DNA of 35,393 bases from Caulobacter sp. GTDB lineage: Bacteria > Pseudomonadota > Alphaproteobacteria > Caulobacterales > Caulobacteraceae. The stretch is taken from the NCBI GenBank assembly GCA_028291265.1, contig JAQGIK010000052.1, positions 1-35,393 of the forward strand, read 5' to 3'. Position numbers and translations under genes: made by a program. Every line of letters starts with the position of its first letter. Positions within the stretch are counted from its first letter, which is position 1. Under the pieces are notes generated by a model. That model had not been told where the DNA came from, ran no database searches, and worked only from the letters and a program-made list of their open reading frames with translations. Below are positions 8,996 to 17,307 of the stretch, piece by piece.

Positions 8996-9853
8996 ATGAC
9001 CGACGCCGAAAACCTGATCGCCACCCTGGCTCTCGAGCCCATCGAGATGAACTTGTTCCGGGGCGTGTCGCCCAACGAAGGGTTTCCGCGCATCTTCGGC
9101 GGCTTCGTCATCGCCCAGGCGCTGCTGGCCGCCTATGAGACGGTCGAGGATCGGGTCTGCCACTCGCTGCATGCCTACTTCATCCGGCCGGGCGACGTGA
9201 CCATTCCGGTGCTCTACGAGGTCGACCGCTCGCGCGACGGCGGCAGCTTCACGACGCGCCGGGTCATCGCCATCCAGAACGGCAAGCAGATCTTCAACCT
9301 GGCCGCCTCCTTCCAGGTGGTCGAGGACGGGCTGGAGCACCAGTCGCCGATGCCCGAGCATCCCGATCCGGAGTCGGTGAAGGGCGAGCTGGACCAGCTG
9401 CTGGCCAAGTTCGGCGACAAGTTGCCCGAGAAGATGCGCGAGCAGATGAACCGGCCACGCCCCATCGACCTGCGCTGGCCCGATCCGCAGAACATGTTCA
9501 AGCCGATCCCAAAGGCCCCGCGCAAGCAGGTGTGGATGCGGGCCAAGACGCCCATCGGGCCGGAAGTAAAGCTACAGCAAGCCTGCCTGGCCTATGCCTC
9601 GGACATGGCCTTCATGGAGACCGCCTTGCGGGTCCACGGCCTGACCTGGCAGACGCCGGGCCTGCAGTCGGCCAGCCTCGACCACGCCATGTGGTTCCAC
9701 CGCCCGGTCGACTTCAACGACTGGCTGCTGTTCGACCAGGACTGTCCGAGCACGAGCCAGGGCCGGGGCTTCATCCGCGGCGAGATGTATACGCAGGACG
9801 GCCGCCTGGCGGCGTCGGTGGCGCAGGAATGCCTGATGCGGGTGAAGGCGTAA
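8996..9853 (+). CDS. tesB: Acyl-CoA thioesterase II
   Basis: Hydrolyses medium- and long-chain acyl-CoA to free fatty acid and CoA. The 285-residue double hot-dog protein matches E. coli TesB (286 residues) along its length: NLFRGVSPNEGFPRIFGGFVIAQAL at the N-terminus, HSLHAYFIRPGD, SLDHAMWFHRP and RGFIRGEMYTQDG near the end. Spacing from the C-terminus places Asp203, Ser227 and Gln277 at the Asp/Thr/Gln catalytic positions of the E. coli enzyme, with Ser replacing Thr. The start ATG at 8996 begins the conserved MTDAENLIATLALEPIE; no strong Shine-Dalgarno is seen. It is a single plus-strand gene inside the otherwise minus-strand ribosomal gene region. Confidence 0.96.
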   Translation: MTDAENLIATLALEPIEMNLFRGVSPNEGFPRIFGGFVIAQALLAAYETVEDRVCHSLHAYFIRPGDVTIPVLYEVDRSRDGGSFTTRRVIAIQNGKQIFNLAASFQVVEDGLEHQSPMPEHPDPESVKGELDQLLAKFGDKLPEKMREQMNRPRPIDLRWPDPQNMFKPIPKAPRKQVWMRAKTPIGPEVKLQQACLAYASDMAFMETALRVHGLTWQTPGLQSASLDHAMWFHRPVDFNDWLLFDQDCPSTSQGRGFIRGEMYTQDGRLAASVAQECLMRVKA

Positions 9854-10093
9854 GAGGTCGGTGATTGTCGCTCTCCGCCCTTGGGGCGGAACCGTCCTTT
9901 CGCGAGCGCTGCAAGCGAGCCAAACCGAGGCGGGACTTCCACAGACGGCGCTGAGGTGCGACCGCTGCCGCCAGCGGATCAGGGAACGCGCCAACCTCCA
10001 CCGCCGGTGGGCCCGCCTCCTGGTCCCTCGCTCACGCTCCGAACCGTCCTCCGCCCACGCCAACGCCAACGCCAACGCGGAGAGCGCAAGCCG
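9854..10093. other. Non-coding gap between tesB and rimM
   Basis: Both flanking genes end here, so this is a convergent intergenic space. It has a short hairpin at 9874-9890 (TCCGCCC, loop TTG, GGGCGGA), two near copies of a CGAACCGTCCT-like string (around 9887-9898 and 10039-10050), and a three-and-a-half-fold ACGCCA tandem repeat at 10057-10078. No T-tract follows the hairpin, so it is a weak terminator at best. I see no gene. Confidence 0.5.
10057..10078. repeat. ACGCCA tandem repeat, 3.7 units
   Basis: Three exact ACGCCA hexamers at 10057-10074 followed by ACGC. It is outside any gene, 16 bases from the rimM stop. Short and of no evident function. Confidence 0.6.
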
Positions 10094-10636
10094 CTAGCTT
10101 TCGTCCTCGTCTTCGCCGTCCTCGGGTCGAACTTCGATCTCCGTAGGCCGCACGACGGTCAGCTTGCCGCCAGCGACGTCTACCGTCGGGACGGCTTCGC
10201 GCGTGAAGCTGAGGTACCAGGTCTGACCGCCGAGGGCCGGCTCGATTTCGAGGATGTCGCCAGCGCCGAAGTCCTGGACCGACTTTATCTTGCCGAGCAG
10301 TTCGCCCTCGGGGGTCACCGCTGACAGGCCGATGAGGTCGGCCAGGTAGAACTCGTCCTCGTCGGGCTCGGGCAGGTCGGCGCGGTCGATGTGCAGGGTC
10401 AGGCCGCGCAGGGCGTCGGCCTGTTCCTTGGTGTCGATGCCCTTGGCGCGGGCGACGACGCCGCCCTTGGAGACGCGAGCCGAGGTGATGGTCAGGGCCG
10501 CCGAGCCATCGGCGCGTTTCAGGTGCTTGTATTGCGTCACGGCCAGCGGATCGGCGGTGAAGGTGGCGATCCGCACCTCGCCGCGCACGCCATGGGCGCC
10601 GCCGACCCGGCCGATGAGGAGGAGGTTGGAACTCAT
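10094..10636 (-). CDS. rimM: Ribosome maturation factor RimM
   Basis: Binds ribosomal protein S19 and helps 16S rRNA processing and assembly of the 30S head. The 180-residue protein has the N-terminal LLLIGRVGGAHGVRGEVRI motif and the RimM barrel, then the PRC-barrel domain beginning DEFYLADLIGLSAVTPEGELLGKI, with DFGAGDILEIE and a final IEVRPEDGEDEDES acidic tail. AAAGG lies five bases before the ATG at 10636. A strong terminator (10683-10715) separates it from rpsP upstream, so it must either have its own promoter or depend on read-through. In most bacteria trmD follows directly, whereas here the next gene is convergent tesB. Confidence 0.97.
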   Translation of the reverse strand: MSSNLLLIGRVGGAHGVRGEVRIATFTADPLAVTQYKHLKRADGSAALTITSARVSKGGVVARAKGIDTKEQADALRGLTLHIDRADLPEPDEDEFYLADLIGLSAVTPEGELLGKIKSVQDFGAGDILEIEPALGGQTWYLSFTREAVPTVDVAGGKLTVVRPTEIEVRPEDGEDEDES

Positions 10637-10682
10637 GGGCGCCTTTGAAACGAAACGAGCGGCGGGGGCAAGCCTGACATAG

Positions 10683-10715
10683 AAAAGGGCAGCCCGGCCG
10701 AAGCCGGTGCTGCCC
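10683..10715 (-). terminator. Intrinsic terminator after rpsP
   Basis: On the minus strand GGGCAGC (10715-10709) pairs with GCTGCCC (10693-10687); an inner CGGC/GCCG stem with a tetraloop completes a two-part stem. TTTT (10686-10683) follows directly. This is a textbook rho-independent terminator between rpsP and rimM. Confidence 0.85.
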
Positions 10716-10765
10716 TCATCCGACCCCCTTCGGGGGCCACCTTCTCCCGACAAGCGGGAGAAGGG
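10713..10765 (+). repeat. Two-hairpin intergenic repeat, copy 1
   Basis: CCCTCATCCG (10713-10722), then a small CCCCC-TTCG-GGGG hairpin, then the main 10-base stem CCTTCTCCCG / CGGGAGAAGG at 10740-10749 and 10755-10764 with a five-base loop. The same architecture occurs at 19513-19564 (reverse orientation) and 19639-19690. The copy lies between the rpsP stop and its terminator. Confidence 0.85.
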
Positions 10766-10772
10766 CTCAGTT

Positions 10773-11453
10773 CTAGCCTTCGGTCTTTTCTTCACCGGCG
10801 TCGGCGGCCGGGGCTTCTTCAGCGGCGGCTTCCTCGGCAGCGGCCGGAGCCTCTTCAGCAGCCGGGGCCTCTTCGGCGGCGGCTTCAGCCGGGGCTTCTT
10901 CAGCAGCGGCTTCGGCAGCCGGCGCTTCCTCGGCGGCGGCTTCGATCGGAGCTTCTTCAGCGGCCGGAGCCGCTTCTTCGGCGGCGGCTTCAGCCGGAGC
11001 GGCTTCTTCAGCGGCGGCCTCAACGGCCGCCGCTTCTTCAACCACCGGGGCTTCGACTTCCGGTTCCGGCTCGGGGGCCGGCGGGTTGGCGGCCAGTTCG
11101 GCGGCGGCGGCGGCGCGGTCTTCTTCACGCTTGGCGCGCTCGGCGACACGTTCCTCGGCCTTCTTGCCCGGCTTGCCCTTGTTCGGGTTGTTGCCGTGCT
11201 CCCACTTCACGAGGCCTTCCTTGGCCAGGAAGCGGGCGACGCGGTCGGTCGGCTGGGCGCCCTTCTTGATCCAGGCTTCGATGGACTCGAGCTTCAGGGT
11301 GACGCGCGTGGGGTCATCCTTCTTGAGGAGCGGGTTGTAGGTGCCGACCTTCTCGAAGAAGCGGCCGTCGCGGGGGGAGTGGCTGTCGGCGACGACGATC
11401 GAGTAGTAGGGGCGCTTCTTGGTGCCGCCACGGGCGAGACGAATCTTCAGCAT
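10773..11453 (-). CDS. rpsP: 30S ribosomal protein S16 with long Ala/Glu-rich tail
   Basis: Ribosomal protein S16, a small-subunit assembly protein. Residues 1 to about 85 are a normal S16: [37 protein letters not shown], and [14 protein letters not shown]. After a basic linker (about residues 86-110) comes a tail to residue 226 made almost only of Ala, Glu and Pro in imperfect [14 protein letters not shown] repeats, ending DAGEEKTEG. The E. coli protein is about 82 residues, so the extension more than doubles the protein. The tail should be acidic and largely disordered or helical. The gene lies 18 bases after ffh and is followed by a two-hairpin repeat and a terminator. The ribosomal identity is certain; the tail has no known function that I can name. 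Confidence 0.97.
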   Translation of the reverse strand: MLKIRLARGGTKKRPYYSIVVADSHSPRDGRFFEKVGTYNPLLKKDDPTRVTLKLESIEAWIKKGAQPTDRVARFLAKEGLVKWEHGNNPNKGKPGKKAEERVAERAKREEDRAAAAAELAANPPAPEPEPEVEAPVVEEAAAVEAAAEEAAPAEAAAEEAAPAAEEAPIEAAAEEAPAAEAAAEEAPAEAAAEEAPAAEEAPAAAEEAAAEEAPAADAGEEKTEG

Positions 11454-11471
11454 TTCGGTAGTCCTTGGTGT

Positions 11472-12998
11472 CTAGTTCTTCTTGAACGGGTTGAAACTGG
11501 AGGCGCCCAGACCGGGAAGGCCGGGCAGGTTGGGTAGGGAACCGCCGCCGGGACCGCCCATGCCGGGCAATCCCTTCAGCTGTTGTTCGAGTTGGGCCGG
11601 ATCGGGGGCGGGCATCTTTCCGCCGCCGAGGGTTTTCAGGCGGTCGCCGCCGCCACCGCCCAGCATGGCGGCCATCTGGGCAAAGCCCCGGCCGCCGCCC
11701 TTGCTCATCGCCTTGAAGGCGTCGGCCATCTGGCGGTGCTGCTTGAGCAGCCGGTTGACCTCGGCCACGTCGACGCCGGAACCGGCGGCGATGCGGCGCT
11801 TGCGTGAGGCGGCCAGGATGTCGGGCTTCTTCCGCTCGAGCTTGGTCATCGAGCTGAGGATGGCCTGCTGGCGCTTGATCGACTTGTCGTTGAGGCCGGC
11901 CTCGGCGATCTGGCCCTTCATCTTCTGGACGCCCGGCAGCATGCCCATCAGGCCTTCCATGCCGCCCATCTTCTGCATCTGGCTGAGCTGGTCGGACAGC
12001 ATATCGAGGTCGAACTGGCCCTTGGCCAGCTTGCGGGCCATGGCCTCGGATTTGGCCTGGTCGAAGTCGGCGGCGGCCTTTTCGACGAGGGCGACGATAT
12101 CGCCCTGGCCGAGGATGCGGCCGGCCACGCGGCGGGCGTCGAAGACGTCGAGCGCCTCGACCTTTTCGCCCGAGCCCAGGTATTTGATCGGCAGGCCGGT
12201 GACGGCCCGCATGGACAGGGCCGCGCCGCCGCGCCCGTCGCCGTCGGCCCGGGTCAGGATCAGGCCGGTCAGCGGCAGCCGCTCGTGGAAAGCTTTCGCG
12301 GTGCGCACCGCGTCCTGGCCGGTCAGGCTGTCGGCGACCAGCAGGGTCTCGGCCGGTGAAGAGATGCGGGCGATCTCGGCCGCCTCGGCCATCATGCTCT
12401 CGTCCAGCGTCGTGCGGCCGGCGGTGTCGAGGATGAGGATGTCGTAGCCGCCGAGCCTGGCGGCGCTCATGGCGCGCTTGGCGATGTCGGTCGCCGACTG
12501 GCCGGCCATGATCGGCAGGGTGTCGACCTCGACCTGCTTGCCCAGCATGGCCAGCTGTTCCATCGCCGCCGGACGGCGGGTGTCCAGCGAGGCCATCAGG
12601 ACCTTCTTGCGGTCCGTCTTCGACAGGCGCAGCGCCAGCTTGGCCGAGGTCGTGGTCTTGCCCGAGCCCTGCAGGCCGCTCATCAGGATGACGCTGGGCG
12701 GGTTGATGGCGATGTTCAGCCCCACCGGCTCTTCGCCGCCGAGCATCTCGACCAGGCCGTCATAGACGATCTTCACCACCTGGTCGGCGGGACGGATCGA
12801 GCGGATTACCGCTTCCCCGGTGGCTTCCTCGCGGGCCTTGGCGATGAAGTCCTTGACTACCGGCAGGGCGACGTCAGCCTCCAGCAGCGCCACGCGGACC
12901 TCGCGCAGCGCTTCATCGACGTCCTTCTCGCTGAGGACGCCGCGTCCGGACAGGCGGTCGAAAACACCGCTCAGCCGATCTGTAAGGCCTTCAAACAT
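11472..12998 (-). CDS. ffh: Signal recognition particle protein Ffh
   Basis: GTPase and signal-peptide-binding subunit of the SRP, which targets nascent membrane proteins to FtsY and SecYEG. The 508-residue protein shows the N domain (residues 1-95), the P-loop LMSGLQGSGKTTT around 105-117, LDTRRPAAMEQLA, the DTAGRTTLDE G3 motif, TRADGDGRGGAALS (G4), and the methionine-rich M domain (GMEGLMGMLPG, AASRKRRIAAGSG RNA-binding motif). The C-terminus carries a Gly/Pro-rich tail (GGPGGGSLPNLPGLPG) ending NPFKKN, longer than in E. coli. It heads the ffh-rpsP transcript, with a plausible promoter at 13134-13162 and a hairpin in the leader. Confidence 0.98.
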   Translation of the reverse strand: MFEGLTDRLSGVFDRLSGRGVLSEKDVDEALREVRVALLEADVALPVVKDFIAKAREEATGEAVIRSIRPADQVVKIVYDGLVEMLGGEEPVGLNIAINPPSVILMSGLQGSGKTTTSAKLALRLSKTDRKKVLMASLDTRRPAAMEQLAMLGKQVEVDTLPIMAGQSATDIAKRAMSAARLGGYDILILDTAGRTTLDESMMAEAAEIARISSPAETLLVADSLTGQDAVRTAKAFHERLPLTGLILTRADGDGRGGAALSMRAVTGLPIKYLGSGEKVEALDVFDARRVAGRILGQGDIVALVEKAAADFDQAKSEAMARKLAKGQFDLDMLSDQLSQMQKMGGMEGLMGMLPGVQKMKGQIAEAGLNDKSIKRQQAILSSMTKLERKKPDILAASRKRRIAAGSGVDVAEVNRLLKQHRQMADAFKAMSKGGGRGFAQMAAMLGGGGGDRLKTLGGGKMPAPDPAQLEQQLKGLPGMGGPGGGSLPNLPGLPGLGASSFNPFKKN

Positions 12999-13027
12999 CA
13001 GTCACTCCAATGACGCAACGAAGCCAG

Positions 13028-13055
13028 CCCCCGTGGACGATCGCGTCGACGGGGG
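13028..13055 (-). other. Hairpin in the ffh leader
   Basis: CCCCCGT (13028-13034) pairs with ACGGGGG (13049-13055) around a 14-base loop, 30 bases upstream of the ffh start codon and downstream of the proposed promoter. It would be in the 5' untranslated region. No T-tract follows, and I do not recognise a known riboswitch or ribosomal-protein leader. Confidence 0.4.
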
Positions 13056-13133
13056 TCCTCTCCATCCTCGTCCGATATAGGCATCGGGGTCGTGACGGGG
13101 GAGGGCGCTGGCAGATTGCGCCGGAAGGGCGCG

Positions 13134-13162
13134 CTTATGGGCGAAAGGGCCGTAAAGGTCAA
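13134..13162 (-). promoter_or_regulatory. Candidate housekeeping promoter of ffh-rpsP
   Basis: On the minus strand TTGACC (13162-13157) is followed after exactly 17 bases by CATAAG (13139-13134). This gives five of six and four of six matches to the general -35 and -10 consensus, in the intergenic space upstream of ffh. The leader would be about 130 bases. Confidence 0.45.
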
Positions 13163-13172
13163 GGAAGAGGGC

Positions 13173-13649
13173 TCAGGCCTCGCCGGCGATCACCGCGTTG
13201 GAATAGTGGCTGTCGGCCGTGACCTCCTCGCCGAGCCAGGCGGGCCGGTCGAAGTCGGCGTCCGATGATGGCAGTTCGATCTCGGCCAGCACCAGCCCCG
13301 CGCGCGGGTGCTCGAATTCATCGACCTCGAACAGGCTCGCCCCCACCTGCACCCTGTAGCGGGTTTTGCGGATCACCCCGCCGTCGACCATGCCGCTCTC
13401 CAGGATGGCCGCGCCCTGGTCGGCGGGAATGGGAATGTTGAACTCCGGGCGCTCTCGGCCCTCGGGATCGATGGCCTGGCCCTTGAGGGTCAGGATGGCG
13501 TCCTCACCCTCGAAGCGCACGCGGATCGAGGCCTCCTTGCGGCGGCTGACATAGCCGGCCCGCATGACCACCGGCTCGCCGACGACCTGCGCCCGCCAGC
13601 GGTTGTCCAGCACCAGGAACTTGCGCTCGATCTCGCGGTGGGCGGTCAT
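13173..13649 (-). CDS. CYTH domain protein (triphosphate tunnel metalloenzyme)
   Basis: A 158-residue protein of the CYTH/TTM family, whose members are class IV adenylate cyclases, thiamine triphosphatases or inorganic triphosphatases that bind a triphosphate and metal inside an eight-strand tunnel. The N-terminal signature ExExK is clear (REIERKFLV, with Glu6, Glu8 and Lys10). Other tunnel strands show SIRVRFEGEDAILTLKG, RYRVQVGASLFEVDEFEH and LAEIELPS. The compact size suggests a simple tripolyphosphatase (YgiF or NE1496 type without extra domains). The start ATG at 13649 overlaps the stop of the upstream membrane-protein gene (ATGA), indicating coupling. Substrate choice cannot be read from sequence. 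Confidence 0.92.
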   Translation of the reverse strand: MTAHREIERKFLVLDNRWRAQVVGEPVVMRAGYVSRRKEASIRVRFEGEDAILTLKGQAIDPEGRERPEFNIPIPADQGAAILESGMVDGGVIRKTRYRVQVGASLFEVDEFEHPRAGLVLAEIELPSSDADFDRPAWLGEEVTADSHYSNAVIAGEA

Positions 13650-14518
13650 TTGATGCTGCGGTCGATGAAGGGGCGTTGCCGGAAGACGGTATAGACCCGG
13701 CCCATGTCGCGCTGCACCCGGTCCATCTCGTAGTAGGTATTGGAGATCGGGTTGCCCCAGCCGCCGTGCAGCGACACGCCCCAATAATCCATGTGCCAGG
13801 CGCCGCGGTTGCGCTTGAGGGCGGTCAGGTAGTCGCCGGCGATCTTGCCGTACTGCACCCGCAGGTCCCAGAATTTCTCGACCACCCGGTCGGCGGTGGC
13901 GGCCTGGCGGTCGAACAGCAGCAGGCGCTCGCGCCCCGCCGGCGTGTCGCCCAGGCGGGCGGCCATGTTGCGGCGGACGGCGATGCGCCGGGCCCGGAAG
14001 GCGGCGGACCGCGCGGCGACCTGGGTATTGTAAAGGCGCAGGTTCTCCTCGGCCTTGACCAGCGGATCGCTGCCGTCCTCGGTCCGTCGGACGGCCAGCC
14101 CGCCGGCTTTGCGCAAGGACGTCTCCATCTGGTTGATGTCGGTCTGGGTGGCGCGGACGTAGGCGTCCTCCAGCTTGAAGACGTCGTAGTCGCGCAGGGC
14201 CCGGGGCCCGCTGACCAGCAACAGCCCGGCCACCATGGCCAGGGTGGCCGCCCCGAAGACGGCGAACACCGGGGCTGTGGCGTCCTTGTGGCCGGCCGGC
14301 CGCAGGATCATGAAGTAGAGCGGCAGCAGGAACAGGCCGACAATCGCCACCAGGGCCGGGAAGGCATAGAGCCCCAGCCAGGGCCAGACCTCCCAGGGCG
14401 CCTTCAGCTTCAACGGATCGACGTTGAGGATCGAGGCCCAGATGCCGCCGATCGCCGCCGCCGCCAGGGCCGCGGCGACGATGGCCAGCCGTTTGTTGAC
14501 GCCGCCCGCCACACCCAT
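13646..14518 (-). CDS. Membrane protein with three N-terminal helices, unknown function
   Basis: A 290-residue protein that I do not recognise. Three hydrophobic helices are seen at about residues 10-32, 45-68 and 78-98. They are followed by a soluble domain of about 190 residues rich in Arg and Ala that is predicted helical (AEENLRLYNTQVAARSAAFRA), ending with an aromatic-rich part (HMDYWGVSLHGGWGNP, TYYEMDRVQRDMGRVY). The ATG at 14518 begins the first hydrophobic segment; AAGGG lies somewhat far upstream, so the start is moderately certain. Its stop overlaps the CYTH gene start, which suggests joint production and perhaps a joint function. It lies 65 bases after the secreted-protein gene 14584-15060. 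Confidence 0.75.
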   Translation of the reverse strand: MGVAGGVNKRLAIVAAALAAAAIGGIWASILNVDPLKLKAPWEVWPWLGLYAFPALVAIVGLFLLPLYFMILRPAGHKDATAPVFAVFGAATLAMVAGLLLVSGPRALRDYDVFKLEDAYVRATQTDINQMETSLRKAGGLAVRRTEDGSDPLVKAEENLRLYNTQVAARSAAFRARRIAVRRNMAARLGDTPAGRERLLLFDRQAATADRVVEKFWDLRVQYGKIAGDYLTALKRNRGAWHMDYWGVSLHGGWGNPISNTYYEMDRVQRDMGRVYTVFRQRPFIDRSIK

Positions 14519-14583
14519 GGTGCGCGTGTGGCCCTTGCTCAGATCGTAGGTCAGCTCAGTCCCCCGAATACCGTCTGCGCGCG

Positions 14584-15060
14584 CTACGACTTGTCGGTGC
14601 GCGGCGTCTTGAAGTTGATGGTGAGGTCGCCCAGCGGCGTGTGCAGCCGGCAGTAGGTCTCGAACAGCTGTGTCCGCGCCGCCTGCAGGGCGACTGCGCA
14701 GTTGCCGGTGAGCTGCGGGTTGGGTTCGCCGGCCGGGTTGGAATATGCTTGCGGCTTGCCGCCGGCGTTGGTCCAGCGCATGCGGCCCGGCGACATCATC
14801 CGCCATTCGCCGACCTGGATGTCGCCGCCCTGAAGTTCGATGACCAGGCCGCTGGGGAAGTCAAAGATCAGGATCATCTCGCCGGACGCCGGGTCTTCCC
14901 TGAGGGTCATGCGGTTGCAGCGATCACTGACGCCGACCACGGCCGCGATCACCATTTCACACTTTCCCTCGGCGGTGAGGGGCGCCGGCGCGGCGCCGGC
15001 GGTCCCGGCCCCCAACAGGACGGCCAGGCCCAGACCCGCGGCCGCAATCAATCCCCGCAT
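14584..15060 (-). CDS. Secreted protein of unknown function
   Basis: A 158-residue protein with a signal peptide (RGLIAAAGLGLAVLLGAGTAGAAPA). The mature part has four cysteines (EGKCEMV, SDRCNRM, TGNCAVA and ETYCRLH) and a strand-rich pattern, e.g. GEMILIFDFPSGLVIELQGG and DLTINFKTPRTD. No family is recognised. The strong ribosome site GGAGGGGGAA directly before the ATG at 15060 fixes the start. It is the first gene of a possible three-gene minus-strand cluster with the membrane protein and the CYTH enzyme, and it is divergent from the SDR gene at 15136 with only 75 bases between them. Confidence 0.78.
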   Translation of the reverse strand: MRGLIAAAGLGLAVLLGAGTAGAAPAPLTAEGKCEMVIAAVVGVSDRCNRMTLREDPASGEMILIFDFPSGLVIELQGGDIQVGEWRMMSPGRMRWTNAGGKPQAYSNPAGEPNPQLTGNCAVALQAARTQLFETYCRLHTPLGDLTINFKTPRTDKS

Positions 15061-15135
15061 TTCCCCCTCCAGACGCAAACGGATCGAAGCCACATTCGCG
15101 GCGTTGTGGGCAGGACGTCAACACTGGAGACCGCC

Positions 15136-16112
<977 letters not shown>

Positions 16113-16116
<4 letters not shown>

Positions 16117-16505
16117 GCCCGAAGTTCGAGGCCGTTGCCCTCGGGGTCCTTGAGATAGAGGCTGAGTCCCTCGCCGCCGGCTCCGTAGCGCAGGCCTTCC
16201 TCGCCGACCTCGACGCCGTGGGCCAGCAGGTGCGCCTTGACCGTCTCCAGGTCGAAGCCGGCGACGTTGAGGCAGAAATGGTCGAGGTTTCGGCCCTCCG
16301 GGCCCGGTCCGGCGCCGCCCATCCGGCCGAGCCTGCCATCGACGGCGACAATGTCGATCAGGCTGGCCCCGGCGCGAAGCTGGACCAGGCCGATGGCCTC
16401 CTGCCGCTTCTCGACGGTCAGGCCGAGCACGCCGGTGTAGAAGTCGACGAGCCGCTGCTGGTCGTGGGCCCGCAGGACGAGGTGGTCGATACCGGTGATC
16501 TGCAT
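16113..16505 (-). CDS. VOC family (glyoxalase-fold) protein
   Basis: A 130-residue single-chain VOC protein made of two beta-alpha-beta-beta-beta modules. Probable metal ligands are His8 (ITGIDHLVLR), His76 (LDHFCLNV) and Glu127 (GNGLELR), the pattern of small glyoxalase I, fosfomycin-resistance and 'virulence protein'-type members. RGAGASLIDIVAVDG-like segment (here LRAGASLIDIVAVD) provides another strand. The substrate cannot be inferred. The ATG at 16505 begins the first beta strand directly. The gene is convergent with the SDR gene, sharing four bases at the stop codons, and is divergent from the membrane-protein gene at 16607. Confidence 0.9.
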
Positions 16506-16606
16506 GGCCTTCAGATGGCGCGGGCGGCGCCCGGCGGCAAGTCTCGACGCCGTTCCTTGGACGGCGTAGCCTCCAACCGTCAAAATGCTCGGGGAGGAGC
16601 ACGACT

Positions 16607-17197
16607 ATGGGACGACTTATTCTTGCCGGCCTGCTGGCAGGCCTTGCCATGTTTGTCTGGTCATCGCTGGCCCACACGGTCCTACCGCTCGGCCATATCG
16701 GCATCGGCCAGCTGCCGGCCGCCTCGGCCGCGCCGGCGGCGCTGCAGGCGGACGCCGGACAAAAGGCCGGGCTCTATGCCTTTCCCGGCGTCGGCACGGG
16801 GACCAATCCGCATGAGGACGAGGCCGCCCGCGCCCAGATGATGGACGCGACCAGGACCAACCCGTCCGGTATCGTCATCTATCACCCGCCCGGCCGCGCC
16901 GTGGACATGGGGCCTTACCTGATCAGCGAAGCCCTGCTCGAGATCCTGCAGGGCCTGCTGCTGGCCTTCGTGATCGCCAAGGTCGCCGGTTCGTTCACGA
17001 CGCGCCTGGTTTCGGCCACCGCCATCGGCCTGGCGGCGGCGGTCACCACCAACGGCAGCAACGCCATCTGGTACGGCTATCCGATGGACTTCTCGCTGGC
17101 CACCGGCGCGACGACCTTCATCGGCTACATCGTCGCCGGCGCCGTGGCGTCGTGGTGGCTGGGGCGGAAGGCGGCCAGTTCCTCCTCCGACGCGTAG
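16607..17197 (+). CDS. Membrane protein of unknown function
   Basis: A 196-residue integral membrane protein. Hydrophobic segments are seen at residues 3-25 (LILAGLLAGLAMFVWSSLAH), about 107-128 (ALLEILQGLLLAFVIAKVAG), 135-150 and 163-186 (ATTFIGYIVAGAVASWWLG). Between the first and second is an external or periplasmic loop of about 75 residues with a GIVIYHPPGRAVDMGPYL segment. I recognise no enzymatic motif; similar proteins are annotated only as hypothetical in related bacteria as far as I recall. GGAGG lies nine bases before the ATG at 16607. It is a single gene between a divergent VOC gene and convergent dcp. Confidence 0.78.
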   Translation: MGRLILAGLLAGLAMFVWSSLAHTVLPLGHIGIGQLPAASAAPAALQADAGQKAGLYAFPGVGTGTNPHEDEAARAQMMDATRTNPSGIVIYHPPGRAVDMGPYLISEALLEILQGLLLAFVIAKVAGSFTTRLVSATAIGLAAAVTTNGSNAIWYGYPMDFSLATGATTFIGYIVAGAVASWWLGRKAASSSSDA

Positions 17198-17307
17198 CGG
17201 CGGTGGAGGGGGCAGCGCCGGCGGAGCAGGTTGATCCTGAACGCTGTCGTTGCCGCCCATGCTATAATGCGGTCCAGCCTGACGCCGCGGCCCTTGTCTG
17301 ATGGCGT

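Noticed and set aside
10707-11537. Gly/Phe-rich plus-strand frame with glycine repeats ([12 protein letters not shown]) opposite rpsP
   Set aside because: The repeats are the complement of the Ala/Glu tail of S16, not an independent glycine-rich protein.
17261-17268. Perfect TATAAT with GC before it on the plus strand in the gap before dcp
   Set aside because: No -35 hexamer at a suitable distance; transcription would run antisense into dcp. Without expression data this is chance or an unproven antisense start.
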